Below are positions 28,098-38,648 of a stretch of DNA of 64,000 bases, piece by piece (position 1 is the first letter of the stretch; the number at the start of each line of letters is the position of its first letter). Under the pieces are notes generated by a model. That model saw only the letters and a list, made by a program, of their open reading frames with translations, had not been told where the DNA came from and ran no database searches. Location: positions 51,305-115,304 of the forward strand of contig JAFEAM010000016.1 in assembly GCA_018266395.1 (NCBI GenBank), written 5' to 3'. The position numbers and the translations under genes are program-made. Source of the stretch: Bacteroidota bacterium (lineage in GTDB: Bacteria; Bacteroidota; Bacteroidia; Cytophagales; Cyclobacteriaceae).

Positions 28098-29143
28098 TGG
28101 GTTCCATCCGTCTTTCCGACGGTCTGGAGAATGAGGTCATCAAATTTCGAACCATCTTCCAAAAATGACTGCCGGATAGGCAAATAAAAACAGGGGAGCA
28201 ATTCCAGGAAGGGATGGTATTCAGGGTTCAGCAGCCGCACCATATCCTTTTCGGTAGTCAGCACCGATACAGGTTCAGTTTGTTCCTTCCAGTACTTCAG
28301 GACACTACCGAGTTCCTGCTTCGTGTAGTGGTGATGGTCTCCAAAGCGAAAGTGCCGGATCAATTCGAATCGCGACTGAATAAATTCAACAATGGATTCC
28401 GTTCTGGCAATCCCGGTTACAAGAATGATTTTTTTCTCCAGTTTCCGTTCTGATGCTATAGGTACAGGATCCACGTATTGGATCCCGCTGAAAAACACCG
28501 GCTTGTTTCCTGCATAGCGTTGAATCCTTGCTGTCATTTCAGACTTCTTTTCTGGAGAAAGTCCAGCCGTACACTTGGTTACCACCACCACGTCGGCCCT
28601 GGAGGCACCTGAGCGTCCTTCACGCAGCCTTCCCAATGGCATGAGAAAGTCTGTATAGAAGGGTCTGTAAAAATCTGTAACCAATATGGTTAGGTGTGGC
28701 CGGATTCTCCGGTGTTGAAGGGCGTCGTCCAACAGTATCACTTTCGTTTCCGGGACATCCTGGAGTATGTTGGGTATGGCAAACACGCGGTCTTCACTTA
28801 CAAACACATGAATGTCTTTTCCGAATTTCCGGTACAACTGCATCGGCTCATCTCCAATACTTCGCGCATTATCGAACTCGCATGCATGACGGTAGCCTGA
28901 TGATTCCCTGCGGTATCCGCGGCTCAGGGTGGCGACTGCATGCCGCTCCTTCAGCAGGCGGATCAGATATTCCACCATGGGCGTTTTTCCCGAACCGCCC
29001 ACGTTCAGGTTTCCGACAGAGATCACTGTGGTGGTAAATTCGAACGAGGGCTTGTGGCCCATGTCATAGAGATGATTCCGGAAGCGCGTACCCAGGTTGT
29101 ACACGGCCGCGAACGGGTATAAGAGTATCTTATGAATGTTCAT
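28094..29143 (-). CDS. lpxK: Tetraacyldisaccharide 4'-kinase
   Basis: LpxK phosphorylates the 4' position of the lipid A disaccharide at the inner membrane. The 349-residue protein (start ATG at 29143; the frame extends to 29173) has the P-loop GNLNVGGSGKTP at residues 44-55, TLSRGYRR and ILLDDALQHRRI. Its presence shows a lipopolysaccharide outer membrane. It leads the lpxK-porin-miaE set. Confidence 0.95.
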   Translation of the reverse strand: MNIHKILLYPFAAVYNLGTRFRNHLYDMGHKPSFEFTTTVISVGNLNVGGSGKTPMVEYLIRLLKERHAVATLSRGYRRESSGYRHACEFDNARSIGDEPMQLYRKFGKDIHVFVSEDRVFAIPNILQDVPETKVILLDDALQHRRIRPHLTILVTDFYRPFYTDFLMPLGRLREGRSGASRADVVVVTKCTAGLSPEKKSEMTARIQRYAGNKPVFFSGIQYVDPVPIASERKLEKKIILVTGIARTESIVEFIQSRFELIRHFRFGDHHHYTKQELGSVLKYWKEQTEPVSVLTTEKDMVRLLNPEYHPFLELLPCFYLPIRQSFLEDGSKFDDLILQTVGKTDGTQ

Positions 29144-29184
29144 GCGACCGACAGACTGGACCCTCAAAAGCAATACATTTGCCC

Positions 29185-30285
29185 ATGGCTAATCCAAAGA
29201 TAAAGGATGTCGTTTCTTTTTTGGAAGCATGGGCTCCCCCTTCCCTTCAGGAATCCTATGATAACGCCGGGTTGCTGGTAGGTGACAGGGAAAAAGAAGT
29301 CACCGGCATTCTCGTGGCACTTGATTGCACAGAAGCTGTGGTGGAGGAAGCGAGGAAGACCGGCTGTAACCTGATCGTTGCGCATCACCCCATTATTTTC
29401 AAGGGCTTGAAAAAGCTTACGGGCGCGAACTACGTGGAGAGGACCGTCATCTCAGCGATACGGCACGAGGTTGCCTTGTTTGCCGCACATACCAATCTCG
29501 ACAATGTTATAACCGGTGTGAATCAGAAAATTGCATCGGTAATCGGTCTGAAGGAAACTCGCATACTGGTACCCCGAAAAGATACCCTGAGCAAACTCGT
29601 GACTTTCATCCCGCCTGCACATGTGGGTCAGGTTATGGACGCATTGTTCAAGGCCGGAGCCGGGCAAATCGGCAACTACAAGAATTGCAGCTTTCGCCTT
29701 GCCGGGCAGGGCACGTTTCTGCCTTCAGAAGGCACCCACCCCTTCCAGGGAGAGCCCGGCAAAATGGAGACAGCTGATGAAACCCGTGCGGAGGTAATTT
29801 TCCCGCGTCACCTCACCTCAGCCATCATGGACGCCTTAAGGGCAACACATCCCTATGAGGAAGTGGCCTATTATCTCACCGAACTTTCAAATGAAGATCA
29901 AGAGAGCGGTACAGGAATGATAGGACTTCTTCCTGAACCGCTTGAACCAATCGAGTTCCTCAGGCGTTTAAAATCCAGCATGGCTTTAAACGTGATACGC
30001 CATACTTCCCCTGCCGGTCCAATCCACAAGGTTGCCGTATGCGGAGGTGCCGGCAGTTCTTTTCTCAAGGCCGCCATTAAGGCCGGTGCTGATGCCTATG
30101 TATCTGCCGACTTCAAGTACCATGAGTTCTTTGACGCGGAGGGAAAAATCCTCGTTGCAGACGTGGGACACTTTGAAAGTGAGCAGTTTACGAAGGACCT
30201 GCTCGTAGAGGTTTTGAGTAAAAAATTCCCTACTTTTGCGATCAATTTTTCAAAAACCGTCACGAATCCAATAAGTTACCTTTAA
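29185..30285 (+). CDS. Nif3-like dinuclear metal centre protein
   Basis: A 366-residue NIF3/DUF34 family protein with metal-binding blocks YDNAGLLVGD, VAHHPIIFKGL and FAAHTNLDN, and later HFESEQ. The middle (about residues 130-235) is the PII/CutA-like insert seen in Bacillus YqfO. The family has been linked to GTP cyclohydrolase I-like roles and folate-related damage control, but no accepted activity exists. The ATG at 29185 is preferred; a TTG at 29179 is in frame. The stop abuts the next gene. Confidence 0.92.
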   Translation: MANPKIKDVVSFLEAWAPPSLQESYDNAGLLVGDREKEVTGILVALDCTEAVVEEARKTGCNLIVAHHPIIFKGLKKLTGANYVERTVISAIRHEVALFAAHTNLDNVITGVNQKIASVIGLKETRILVPRKDTLSKLVTFIPPAHVGQVMDALFKAGAGQIGNYKNCSFRLAGQGTFLPSEGTHPFQGEPGKMETADETRAEVIFPRHLTSAIMDALRATHPYEEVAYYLTELSNEDQESGTGMIGLLPEPLEPIEFLRRLKSSMALNVIRHTSPAGPIHKVAVCGGAGSSFLKAAIKAGADAYVSADFKYHEFFDAEGKILVADVGHFESEQFTKDLLVEVLSKKFPTFAINFSKTVTNPISYL

Positions 30286-31080
30286 ATGATGGAAAATCAG
30301 ACAATTGCACAAAAACTGGAGGCCCTTGTTAAACTTCAATCTATAGACACGAAACTTGATCAGCTCAGGAAACTGAGGGGTGATCTGCCGGATGAGGTTC
30401 AGGACCTGGAGGACGAGATTGAAGGGTACCGGACACGGATGACCCGGTATGAGGCAGACCAGAAGGAAATTGAGGATTCTATCAAGAAGAACAAGGAGGC
30501 GATAAAGGAAGCCGAAAAGCTGGTTAAGAAGTACAACGAACAGCAGAAAAACGTCAAAAATAACCGTGAGTTTGACGCCATTACCAAGGAAATAGAACTT
30601 CAGGAACTTGAGGTTCAGATCTGCGAAAAGAAGATCAAAGAAGCCAAGGAGAAAATAGAGGAAAAGAAGGTCGAGATCGGCAAGATTGAAGGCTCCATAA
30701 AAGAGCGTATGGACGACCTCGAGAACAAGAAGAAGGAACTGGAAGAAATCGCAGGTGAGAGCCAGGAAGAAGAAAAGAGACTGCTCGCCGAACGCGAAAA
30801 GGCCACCAAAAAGATCGAGGACAAATTATTGAAGTACTACGAGAGACTCAGGTCCAACCTGTCCAACGGCCTCGCTGTTGTGCGGGTGGTACGCGGAGCA
30901 GCGGAAGGGTGTAATATCATTATCCCGCCTCAGAAGATTGCAGAGATCCGGGAGAAGAAGAAGCTTGTGATCGACGAACACTCCGGTAGAATTCTGGCGG
31001 ATGTGGATATGGAATCCATGGAGGAGGATACCAAGCCCAAGAAAGCCGCACCCGCACGCCGCTCCAAGAAAGTTGCTTAG
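30286..31080 (+). CDS. Coiled-coil protein with degenerate C4 zinc ribbon (CT398 family)
   Basis: 264 residues of charged coiled coil (about 10-190) lead into a C-terminal module of the C4-type zinc ribbon family. The invariant IIPPQKIAEIREKKKL and SGRILAD frame is present. Three of the four expected cysteines are missing: only the Cys in AAEGCN remains, and the CxxCGRIL position reads DEHSGRIL. Zinc binding is therefore unlikely. A basic tail (KPKKAAPARRSKKVA) follows. It directly follows the Nif3 gene, a neighbourhood common in Bacteroidota. The function is unknown. Confidence 0.88.
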   Translation: MMENQTIAQKLEALVKLQSIDTKLDQLRKLRGDLPDEVQDLEDEIEGYRTRMTRYEADQKEIEDSIKKNKEAIKEAEKLVKKYNEQQKNVKNNREFDAITKEIELQELEVQICEKKIKEAKEKIEEKKVEIGKIEGSIKERMDDLENKKKELEEIAGESQEEEKRLLAEREKATKKIEDKLLKYYERLRSNLSNGLAVVRVVRGAAEGCNIIIPPQKIAEIREKKKLVIDEHSGRILADVDMESMEEDTKPKKAAPARRSKKVA

Positions 31081-32569
31081 GCTCGGCATCAAATATGTCA
31101 CAAAAAAGGCAGTCGTACCCGTCTGCTTTTTTTTGTTTTTGAGCACCAATGTCCGGGCTACCGACAATATCTGGCAGTTTGATCCAGCCCTGGAAAAAAT
31201 CTACAACCTGATACTGAATCTTCAGACCGATCAGGCCTACACCGAACTTTCCCATCTCAAAAACGCCAATGAGCTGCACAAGATGTATGTGCAGACTTTC
31301 CTTGAAACGGTCGATATTCTCATCACCGAGGACGAGAAAAGGTTTGAAAAGGTGCACGAGGAAATTCACAGGAGAATAGAAAGGCTAGACCAAATGCCAA
31401 CTTCTGCCGAGACCCTTTTCCTCAAAGCTGAACTTAATCTACAACGTGGTTTCAATCTCCTTAACCTGAGTCAGGAACTTAATGCCGTGCTGGCCATCCG
31501 GCAGGCCTACCAGGCTACGCAGGAGTGTATCAAGAAGTATCCCTCATTCATTCCGATAAAGAAGACGTATGGTGTACTTCAGGTGATGGTGGGCTCTGTC
31601 CCGGGAAAGTATCAATGGTTCATGAGCCTTCTGGGAATGAAAGGATCGGTGAAGGTGGGGCAAAAGAACCTGGAAGAACTGCGCTTGTCCAAATCATCGC
31701 TCAGTACCGAGGCCACCGTTCTGTATTTTACGATCAAAGGATTCATCAACCAGCAGTTCCCTGAGGCCGCTGCCGGATTCCTCGAAATCCTGCAAAAGGA
31801 ACCCGACAACAGGTTGTTCCTCTTCCTCGCCATTAACATGCTCATGAAGGATTCGCAGGGAGAAGAAGCGCTGACGCTTATTCAGAATCTCGACAAGCAA
31901 TCCTCAGGGCTGGCCATGGCCTACATCGACTACCTGCATGGTGAAGCCCTCCTTGAAAAGGGCGACTATGCCCAAGCCATCCCCTACTACCAGAAATTTC
32001 TTAAGTCCTACAAAAGTCAGAGCTTCAAGAAAGACTCTTACTTCAAGATATCTCTCTGTTATTATCTGCTGGGTGATAAAGAGAACGCAAAAAAGAATTT
32101 CGATATAGCGAAGACTACTGGACGGGCTACCGCCGACCCGGACAAATACGCGGCTGCCATGCTGGCCGAAGGCACATTTCCCAATGCCAAGATTCTCAAA
32201 CTAAGGTTTCATACGGATGGTGGATATTACAAAGAGGCCAGAGAAGTTCTCAAGACCATCTATCCCTCCGATCTGAAAGAAACCAAGGACATGACGGAAT
32301 ATCTTTACCGAAAAGGCCGTCTGGCACATAAGACCCAGGACCTAACCGGCGCCAAACAGTTCTACGAACAAACAATTGATCTGGCTGGTTCTGAACCCTG
32401 GTATTTCGCACCCAACGCCTCGTTGCAGCTGGGCTACATTTATCAGTCACAAGGGGATGCGGTGAACGCGAAGAAGTATTTCGAGAAGGCGCTCAGCTAC
32501 CGCAAATACGAATACAAATCCGGGATCGACAGCAAAGCCAAGGCTGCCCTTGAAGATCTGAAAGACTAA
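31073..32569 (+). CDS. Exported tetratricopeptide-repeat protein
   Basis: About 498 residues, with a signal-like stretch (VPVCFFLFLSTNVRATDN) and then helical pairs typical of TPRs, clearest at GDYAQAIPYYQKFLKSYK, YYLLGDKENAKKNFD and QGDAVNAKKYFEKALSY. I choose the TTG at 31073, which overlaps the previous gene by 8 bp. An ATG at 31001 would overlap by 80 bp and adds a basic stretch unlike a signal peptide. It is likely a periplasmic protein of unknown partner. Confidence 0.82.
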   Translation: MLRLGIKYVTKKAVVPVCFFLFLSTNVRATDNIWQFDPALEKIYNLILNLQTDQAYTELSHLKNANELHKMYVQTFLETVDILITEDEKRFEKVHEEIHRRIERLDQMPTSAETLFLKAELNLQRGFNLLNLSQELNAVLAIRQAYQATQECIKKYPSFIPIKKTYGVLQVMVGSVPGKYQWFMSLLGMKGSVKVGQKNLEELRLSKSSLSTEATVLYFTIKGFINQQFPEAAAGFLEILQKEPDNRLFLFLAINMLMKDSQGEEALTLIQNLDKQSSGLAMAYIDYLHGEALLEKGDYAQAIPYYQKFLKSYKSQSFKKDSYFKISLCYYLLGDKENAKKNFDIAKTTGRATADPDKYAAAMLAEGTFPNAKILKLRFHTDGGYYKEAREVLKTIYPSDLKETKDMTEYLYRKGRLAHKTQDLTGAKQFYEQTIDLAGSEPWYFAPNASLQLGYIYQSQGDAVNAKKYFEKALSYRKYEYKSGIDSKAKAALEDLKD

Positions 32570-32570
32570 C

Positions 32571-33233
32571 CTATTTCTTTCCGATGTTAACAGCTGGACC
32601 TTTTGATGATATGTTCATCAGGGAAAGGTGTTCCGTGTTGTCATAGGCTTCCACGACAAATTGTGCCTGCGTTCTGTGCAGCAGGTAAAGACAAAGGTTT
32701 CGATGCTGAAACATATCCATGCAGCGGAGTGGATAGTTCAGGATCTGACAAAGCAAAATTCGCATTGCTCTCCCATGCATGCATATCAGTACCGGTCGTC
32801 CTGAGGGCATGGATCTCAACATGTCGACAAACGGTTTCTGACGGGCGGCTACATCATCAGGGCTTTCTCCACCTTCAATTGCAATTGAGGTCTTTCCAAT
32901 TTGCCATTGGTTAAGCAGCCAGTGATAATATTCGTCCTCTTCCGGAGTGATGCGCTGACCTTCGCGGTTGCCCCAACTGATCTCGTTCAATGCAGCATGC
33001 ACCTCATGGGGTATGCCCTTCTTTATGAACCCGGCCACTGACTCCTTGCTGCGATTCAACTCAGAAGTATGAACCACGGAGAAGTCTATATCACCGTATG
33101 CCCTGAAAAAGGCTTCCGCTTGCGCATTCCCGGTGGCATTAAGCGAAGCATCGATGCCGCTGCCCTGTACAATTCCCTGAAGGTTATAATCGGTCTGTCC
33201 GTGCCGGACCAAATATATTTTTTGGGTGGCCAA
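32571..33233 (-). CDS. Histidine phosphatase (phosphoglycerate mutase-like)
   Basis: This 220-residue cytoplasmic phosphatase carries LVRHGQTDYN with the nucleophilic His, and CMHGRAM with the second His. The start is a TTG at 33233 preceded by AGGAGAAA. That ribosome-binding site decides the start, because no ATG fits. Such proteins act on sugar phosphates, nucleotides or cofactors; the substrate is unknown. The 5' end is divergent from the menaquinone cluster. Confidence 0.88.
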   Translation of the reverse strand: MATQKIYLVRHGQTDYNLQGIVQGSGIDASLNATGNAQAEAFFRAYGDIDFSVVHTSELNRSKESVAGFIKKGIPHEVHAALNEISWGNREGQRITPEEDEYYHWLLNQWQIGKTSIAIEGGESPDDVAARQKPFVDMLRSMPSGRPVLICMHGRAMRILLCQILNYPLRCMDMFQHRNLCLYLLHRTQAQFVVEAYDNTEHLSLMNISSKGPAVNIGKK

Positions 33234-33276
33234 TTTCTCCTAATTTGGCCGCAAATATAAAGAAATAAGGGTCCCA

Positions 33277-33708
33277 ATGGGTAAAGTACGTATTGATCCC
33301 CGTTACACGCCTGAAGTTTTGAACAAGCTTTCTGCGAGAACGCTTGTTGAAACATTAGGAATTGAAGTTCTGACAGTTGGCGATGATTTCATCAGCGCAC
33401 GCATGCCGGTGGACCATCGCACGCATCAACCTTACGGCATACTTCACGGAGGCGCTTCGGTGGCACTGGCCGAAACCCTGGGAAGTCTTGCGGCACATTG
33501 CACCGTAAATGACCATAACAAGCATTGCGTTGGGTTGGAAATCAATGCCAACCATATCAAGTCAGTCCGTAGTGGCTATGTGACGGGAACAGCGCGACCG
33601 GTTCATGTCGGGCAACGTACACACGTCTGGGAAATCAGAATTGAAAATGAACAAAATGAATTGGTTTGTGTGAGCCGCATAACCATGGCGGTAATCGACA
33701 AACGATAA
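33277..33708 (+). CDS. Hotdog thioesterase, probably MenI (DHNA-CoA thioesterase)
   Basis: 143 residues of single hotdog domain. The active-site helix HGGASVALAETLGS matches YdiI/MenI, where the Glu is catalytic. It directly precedes menF and leads the menaquinone genes, so hydrolysis of 1,4-dihydroxy-2-naphthoyl-CoA is the likely reaction. A general acyl-CoA thioesterase of the PaaI type is the alternative. Confidence 0.85.
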   Translation: MGKVRIDPRYTPEVLNKLSARTLVETLGIEVLTVGDDFISARMPVDHRTHQPYGILHGGASVALAETLGSLAAHCTVNDHNKHCVGLEINANHIKSVRSGYVTGTARPVHVGQRTHVWEIRIENEQNELVCVSRITMAVIDKR

Positions 33709-33716
33709 AGGTGCGG

Positions 33717-34889
33717 ATGAACGTTTCAACAGCAAAATCCTCTTCCGTTCACACGGTTCTTACAAGGGCCCTCAACAAGTTCTTCTCGATTGGACATTCC
33801 ATAGCCGTCTGGCGAAAACCAAATTCAGACGAAATTCATTTGGCCGCCAGTTCTGAGACCAAGCTGATTGCTGAAGTCAACCTGGAAGAAAGCAAACCCG
33901 GATTTCTGTTTGCGCCATTTCATCCGGACCAGCCCAAGCTGTTTCTTCCTGCTGATGAATGGATCGTATTCAGACAAAATGAATGGCCGCAGGCAATGGG
34001 TCAGGTCGCTACAGAAATTGTTGCTGTTTCCACCCGCGAAGAATTGCCTGCAGCAAACAGGCATGCCCGGCCCGCTCCTGCACAGGCATCTACCTCCCAG
34101 CATCACTTCAAGGACCTCGTCACACAATGCAGGGAGCTCGTAACGGAAGGCAGGTTCGAAAAGTTGGTACCCTCCCGCTTCATGCGTGTCAGCATTGATC
34201 CTCGACTGGATCTCGCAACTGTATTTGATGCCCTTTGCGCACGGTACCCACATGCAATGGTTTCGCTTTTCTCCAGCCCTGTAACTGGCACATGGATGGG
34301 TGCCACGCCCGAGCTGTTGGTGAGTGTGGAGGGCCATCAATTCCAGACGGTGGCGGTGGCCGGTACGCAACCCTATCAGGATGGAATGGATATCAAGTCT
34401 GTTACGTGGACACAGAAAGAAATTGAAGAGCAGGCTCTTGTAGAGAGGTATATCATCAGCTGTTTCAAAAAGATCCGTGTACGGGAATATGATGAATATG
34501 GTCCCCGAACGGTTGTTGCCGGCAACTTGCTTCATCTGAAAACCGAATTCAAAGTTGACATGCAGGAAACCAATTTTCCGCAGCTCGGTTCAGTCATGTT
34601 GAAGCTGCTTCATCCAACCTCAGCTGTTTGCGGAAGTCCACTCAAGGAGAGCTTGACATTCCTCCAGGAACATGAAGGTTACGATCGTCAGTATTACAGC
34701 GGTTACCTGGGACCCGTGAATATCAACAAAGCAAGCGCCCTGTATGTTAATCTGCGGTGCATGCAGTTGTTTCAGGATGAAGCCGTTCTCTTTGCAGGTG
34801 CAGGCGTTGTTGCCGATTCAGAGCCCGAAAAAGAGTGGCTGGAAACAGAAATGAAGATGAACACCCTCCTGCAGATCATTAGGCCCTGA
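33717..34889 (+). CDS. menF: Isochorismate synthase
   Basis: MenF converts chorismate to isochorismate, the first step of menaquinone synthesis. The 390-residue protein has the chorismate-binding core with TGTWMGATPELLVSVEG, AVAGTQPY, LHPTSAVCGSPL and YDRQYYSGYLGP. The ATG at 33717 has AAAGG a few bases upstream, which favours it over the longer frame from 33666 that would overlap the thioesterase gene. It is followed by menD after 24 bp. Confidence 0.94.
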   Translation: MNVSTAKSSSVHTVLTRALNKFFSIGHSIAVWRKPNSDEIHLAASSETKLIAEVNLEESKPGFLFAPFHPDQPKLFLPADEWIVFRQNEWPQAMGQVATEIVAVSTREELPAANRHARPAPAQASTSQHHFKDLVTQCRELVTEGRFEKLVPSRFMRVSIDPRLDLATVFDALCARYPHAMVSLFSSPVTGTWMGATPELLVSVEGHQFQTVAVAGTQPYQDGMDIKSVTWTQKEIEEQALVERYIISCFKKIRVREYDEYGPRTVVAGNLLHLKTEFKVDMQETNFPQLGSVMLKLLHPTSAVCGSPLKESLTFLQEHEGYDRQYYSGYLGPVNINKASALYVNLRCMQLFQDEAVLFAGAGVVADSEPEKEWLETEMKMNTLLQIIRP

Positions 34890-34913
34890 AGCTCTTCCAC
34901 ACTACCTTGCGCC

Positions 34914-36611
34914 GTGGTTTTTTCACGCCTTCAAATCATTGCAGAACTGTGTGCCCGAAAGGGTATAGAAGATGTCGTCATCTGCCCCGGTTCACGCAGT
35001 GCGCCCCTTACGCTGGCCTTCCTCCGCAACGGAAAATTCCGTTGCAGGATTATTGCTGACGAAAGATCGGCAGGGTTTATTGCTCTGGGTCTGACACAGT
35101 CGACCTCCAAACCCGTCATCGTAATTTGTACATCAGGAACCGCCGCATACAACCTGGCACCGGCGGTGGCAGAGGCGTTCTTTCAGCATCTGCCCTTGCT
35201 GGTCTTTACGGCTGACAGGCCCGCTGAATGGCTGGACCAATTGGATGGCCAAACCATCAGGCAGGCACGACTGTACGGCGATCATGTGAAACATTTCTAC
35301 GAGTGGCCAAAAGCGGATGACCACCCTGACACCGAATGGCACGCCAATCGCATGATCAATGAGGCGGTGAATTTGAGTGAGGAAATTCCTGCGGGTCCGG
35401 TGCACGTTAACTTCCCTTTCAGGGAACCGCTTTACCCCAAAGACGACTCCTTTGTGCCAACAGACAAGATCAGGGTTATTGAATCCGTTTCTGCCCGGCC
35501 CCAGCTTTCTGAGGCGCAGTGGCGCGAACTTGAAAGTACGCTCCGCAAATGCAAGAGAGTACTCATCGTGGCCGGCCAGCAGGATGCCGACGATGATCTG
35601 ATTCAAATTCTCAACGGGGTCCATCAGAACAATCCCAGATGGGTTTTTGCAGGAGACATCCTCAGCAACCACCATGGTCTGCCGTCCTTTTGCAGTCACA
35701 GCGACACTTTTATCGGTCAGCTGGGGGACGAGGAGAAAAGAAGACTCCAGCCCGATTTGCTGATCACGTATGGGAAGTCGCTTGTAGCGAAGAATCTGAA
35801 AATCTTCCTGAGAAAATATGCACCCGGCATGCACTGGCACATCCAGTCGGGAGGACAGGTAGCCGATACCTTTCAGCATCTTTCTCATCATATCCAGATG
35901 CACCCCAGGGACTTCTTCCAGCATCTTCAAGGATTAAACCTGGCCGATATTCCAGAAGATTACGCACAGCTTTGGAACGGGTATGAACGCAAGACCGTTG
36001 GGCTGATTCATCAATTCTTTCAATCTCGAGCGGGTGGTGAATTTGCAGCCGTAAAAAAGCTTTTGAGTGCATTGCCTCAACCATGCCATTTGCACCTGGC
36101 TAACTCGATGGCTGTTCGCTACGCCAACCATATCGGGCTTTCAACTGAAAGTAGAGGTGTGAAGGTCTATTCGAATCGCGGCACCAGTGGAATCGACGGC
36201 TGCACCAGCACCGCTGTAGGTCATGCACTTGGGAGCCGCCTTCCTCAGGTGTTGATCACCGGAGACATGGCTTTCTTCTACGATCGCAATGCATTCTGGA
36301 ACGAGTATCCCACGCCCAACCTCTTCATCATGCTGCTCAACAACCATGGCGGCATTATTTTTAATTTAATTGACGGGCCTTCATCGATTCCTGAATCAGA
36401 AAAGTATTTTGTAACCAGGCAGTCTTTGAACGCTAAAGCCCTCGCCGCTGAGTTTGGACTTCACTATCATGATCTCAATTCAGTTCAGTGGAGTGACTTC
36501 TTTGTGCAAGCCGGAAAGGCTCGTGTTCTGGAAGTTGAAGGCGCACAACAAGAAAACAAGGAAATATTTGAAGCATTCAGAAAACACTTAAAGAAAGGGT
36601 ATGCAACTTAA
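34914..36611 (+). CDS. menD: SEPHCHC synthase (MenD)
   Basis: This 565-residue ThDP enzyme condenses isochorismate with 2-oxoglutarate. It shows the MenD N-terminus [16 protein letters not shown], the conserved [12 protein letters not shown] with the ThDP-activating Glu, and [14 protein letters not shown] followed by NNHGGIIF for ThDP-Mg binding. The start is a GTG at 34914. It overlaps menB by 11 bases, so the two are probably translationally coupled. Confidence 0.96.
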   Translation: MVFSRLQIIAELCARKGIEDVVICPGSRSAPLTLAFLRNGKFRCRIIADERSAGFIALGLTQSTSKPVIVICTSGTAAYNLAPAVAEAFFQHLPLLVFTADRPAEWLDQLDGQTIRQARLYGDHVKHFYEWPKADDHPDTEWHANRMINEAVNLSEEIPAGPVHVNFPFREPLYPKDDSFVPTDKIRVIESVSARPQLSEAQWRELESTLRKCKRVLIVAGQQDADDDLIQILNGVHQNNPRWVFAGDILSNHHGLPSFCSHSDTFIGQLGDEEKRRLQPDLLITYGKSLVAKNLKIFLRKYAPGMHWHIQSGGQVADTFQHLSHHIQMHPRDFFQHLQGLNLADIPEDYAQLWNGYERKTVGLIHQFFQSRAGGEFAAVKKLLSALPQPCHLHLANSMAVRYANHIGLSTESRGVKVYSNRGTSGIDGCTSTAVGHALGSRLPQVLITGDMAFFYDRNAFWNEYPTPNLFIMLLNNHGGIIFNLIDGPSSIPESEKYFVTRQSLNAKALAAEFGLHYHDLNSVQWSDFFVQAGKARVLEVEGAQQENKEIFEAFRKHLKKGYAT

Positions 36612-37425
36612 AAACGATTGGAAGCCGATCAAGGAGTACAAGGAAATCCTGTTCCACAAGTTTGAGGGGATAGCGAGAATCAGTATCAACCGTCCGCAGG
36701 TGCACAATGCCTTCACGCCCCTCACCGTTCAGGAGATGATAGACGCCATGATGATCTGTCGCGAGGACGCTGATATAGGTGTGATTATCCTGACCGGCGA
36801 AGGAGGCAAGGCTTTTTGCAGCGGTGGTGATCAAAGTGTTCGTGGACATGGGGGGTATGTAGGCGGAGACAAGGTTCCAAGGCTGAACGTACTTGATCTT
36901 CAGAAACTTATCCGCTCCATTCCCAAGCCAGTCATTGCAGCGGTTGCAGGTTGGGCTATTGGCGGCGGTCATGTGTTGCATGTGGTTTGTGATCTCACCA
37001 TTGCTGCCGAGAACGCACGGTTTGGCCAGACAGGGCCGAAAGTGGGAAGCTTTGATGGTGGATTCGGTGCCTCCTACCTGGCCCGGATCGTTGGACAGAA
37101 AAAGGCCCGCGAAATATGGTATCTCTGCGATCAGTACGATGCAAAAGAGGCTATCGAAATGGGTCTCGTAAACAAAGTGGTCAGCCTCGATAAACTCGAA
37201 GAAACCTATGTTGATTGGGCCAGGAAGATTCTGAAGAAAAGCCCACTGGCCATACGGATGCTCAAGTGTGCCTTTAATGCCGAATTGGACGGACAGGCCG
37301 GCATACAGGAATTGGCAGGCAATGCCACGCTACTTTACTATTTGAGCGACGAGGCCAAGGAAGGGAAGAATGCTTTTATGGAAAGACGCGAACCTGATTT
37401 CTCCAAGTTTCCCAAGTTCCCGTAG
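36601..37425 (+). CDS. menB: 1,4-dihydroxy-2-naphthoyl-CoA synthase
   Basis: The 274-residue crotonase-fold enzyme cyclises o-succinylbenzoyl-CoA to DHNA-CoA. The markers are [28 protein letters not shown] and [12 protein letters not shown], the last typical of MenB rather than general enoyl-CoA hydratases. Genes menD and menE flank it. Confidence 0.96.
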   Translation: MQLKNDWKPIKEYKEILFHKFEGIARISINRPQVHNAFTPLTVQEMIDAMMICREDADIGVIILTGEGGKAFCSGGDQSVRGHGGYVGGDKVPRLNVLDLQKLIRSIPKPVIAAVAGWAIGGGHVLHVVCDLTIAAENARFGQTGPKVGSFDGGFGASYLARIVGQKKAREIWYLCDQYDAKEAIEMGLVNKVVSLDKLEETYVDWARKILKKSPLAIRMLKCAFNAELDGQAGIQELAGNATLLYYLSDEAKEGKNAFMERREPDFSKFPKFP

Positions 37426-37460
37426 TGCTAAACTTCTTCAGTGAATGAAGAAGATATGAA

Positions 37461-38543
37461 ATGACTATCCAATTCGGCGATATCCGGATTCAAAAGGAGC
37501 AATTGGTTTCATTTGATGGCGCCGACCTGCTGCCTGCGGCAACCCGATCTGCATTTGATTTTCTGCTTGACTGGGAGCGCGGCGCTGAATCATTCACTTT
37601 CCATACTTCCGGTTCAACCGGAGCGCCGAAAGAGATTTCATTTCGCAGAAGTCAACTGCTGGCAAGTGCACAACTCACCATAGACGCACTACAATTGAAA
37701 GCCGGCGAAACGGCGCTGGTATGCCTGGACAGCCGGTTTGTCGCCGGTGCACTTATGCTAGTAAGAGGATTGACGGCAAACATGAATCTTGTGGTCCTGG
37801 AACCTGCAGGCAATCCTTTCAGGGACTATTCCGGGCCTTGCGATTTTGTTGCCCTTGTTCCCTATCAATTGCTTCAAATCCTGAATGAAGTTCCGGAGAA
37901 AATTAACAAAGTCCGGAACATAATCATTGGGGGTGCTCCGATAGAGCCGGCGTTGCAGGACAGGCTTAAGGCTTTGTCCGGCAATGTGTATGCCACCTAC
38001 GGCATGACAGAAACCATTACCCATGTAGCGTTGCAAAAGCTGAACGGGTCTGCTGCGCCAGACTATTTTGAAGGCTTACCCGGCATTCATTTTGAGGTCG
38101 ACGAGCGCAACTGTCTGAAGATACATGCACCTCACCTGACCGAAACAGTTGTAACCAACGACATAGTCTATCTCCTCGATTCCAGAAGATTTCGCTGGTT
38201 AGGCAGATACGACAATGTTATCAATACTGGGGGTGTGAAGGTGCAGAAGGAAGAGCTTGAAACCATACTTTCCGGCATACTGTCAGAACTTGGGGTAAGG
38301 AACCGGTATTTTGTGGACAGTGTTGAAGACGCATCCCTTGGCCGGAAGGTAATCCTTGTTATTGAAGGCAATTCATTGGCGCCTGAGTTGGAGGAGGGTA
38401 TACGGCTGAAGGTCGCCAGCAAAAAGGGTCGATATCATGTCCCCAAAAGCATTCTTTATTCACAGTCTTTTTTCGAAACCCCCACACAAAAGATTGACCG
38501 GCGGAGAACCCTGGCTGTAATGGGTATCAACAATCGCAACTAA
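37461..38543 (+). CDS. menE: o-succinylbenzoate--CoA ligase
   Basis: A 360-residue short AMP-binding ligase that activates o-succinylbenzoate. The P-loop FHTSGSTGAPKEI, the adenylate block TYGMTETITHVAL and the GRYDNVINTGGVKVQ hinge are clear. It is shorter than proteobacterial MenE (about 450), as is common in Bacteroidota. It is the last gene of the forward menaquinone run and is followed by a hairpin with a T-run at 38761. Confidence 0.94.
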   Translation: MTIQFGDIRIQKEQLVSFDGADLLPAATRSAFDFLLDWERGAESFTFHTSGSTGAPKEISFRRSQLLASAQLTIDALQLKAGETALVCLDSRFVAGALMLVRGLTANMNLVVLEPAGNPFRDYSGPCDFVALVPYQLLQILNEVPEKINKVRNIIIGGAPIEPALQDRLKALSGNVYATYGMTETITHVALQKLNGSAAPDYFEGLPGIHFEVDERNCLKIHAPHLTETVVTNDIVYLLDSRRFRWLGRYDNVINTGGVKVQKEELETILSGILSELGVRNRYFVDSVEDASLGRKVILVIEGNSLAPELEEGIRLKVASKKGRYHVPKSILYSQSFFETPTQKIDRRRTLAVMGINNRN

Positions 38544-38648
38544 TAAGGGTCCTCATTTGGCAAAAATGCAGTTTTGCACCTTCCCTAAGCATAGAAACGG
38601 GTCTGTCGTCCCTCAATACTGCACTATGGCAATATAAAAAGGAGCGGT

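Noticed and set aside
35133..35930. Minus-strand frame of 265 codons in menD
   Set aside because: menD is certain by ThDP motifs and length; the opposite frame is chance.
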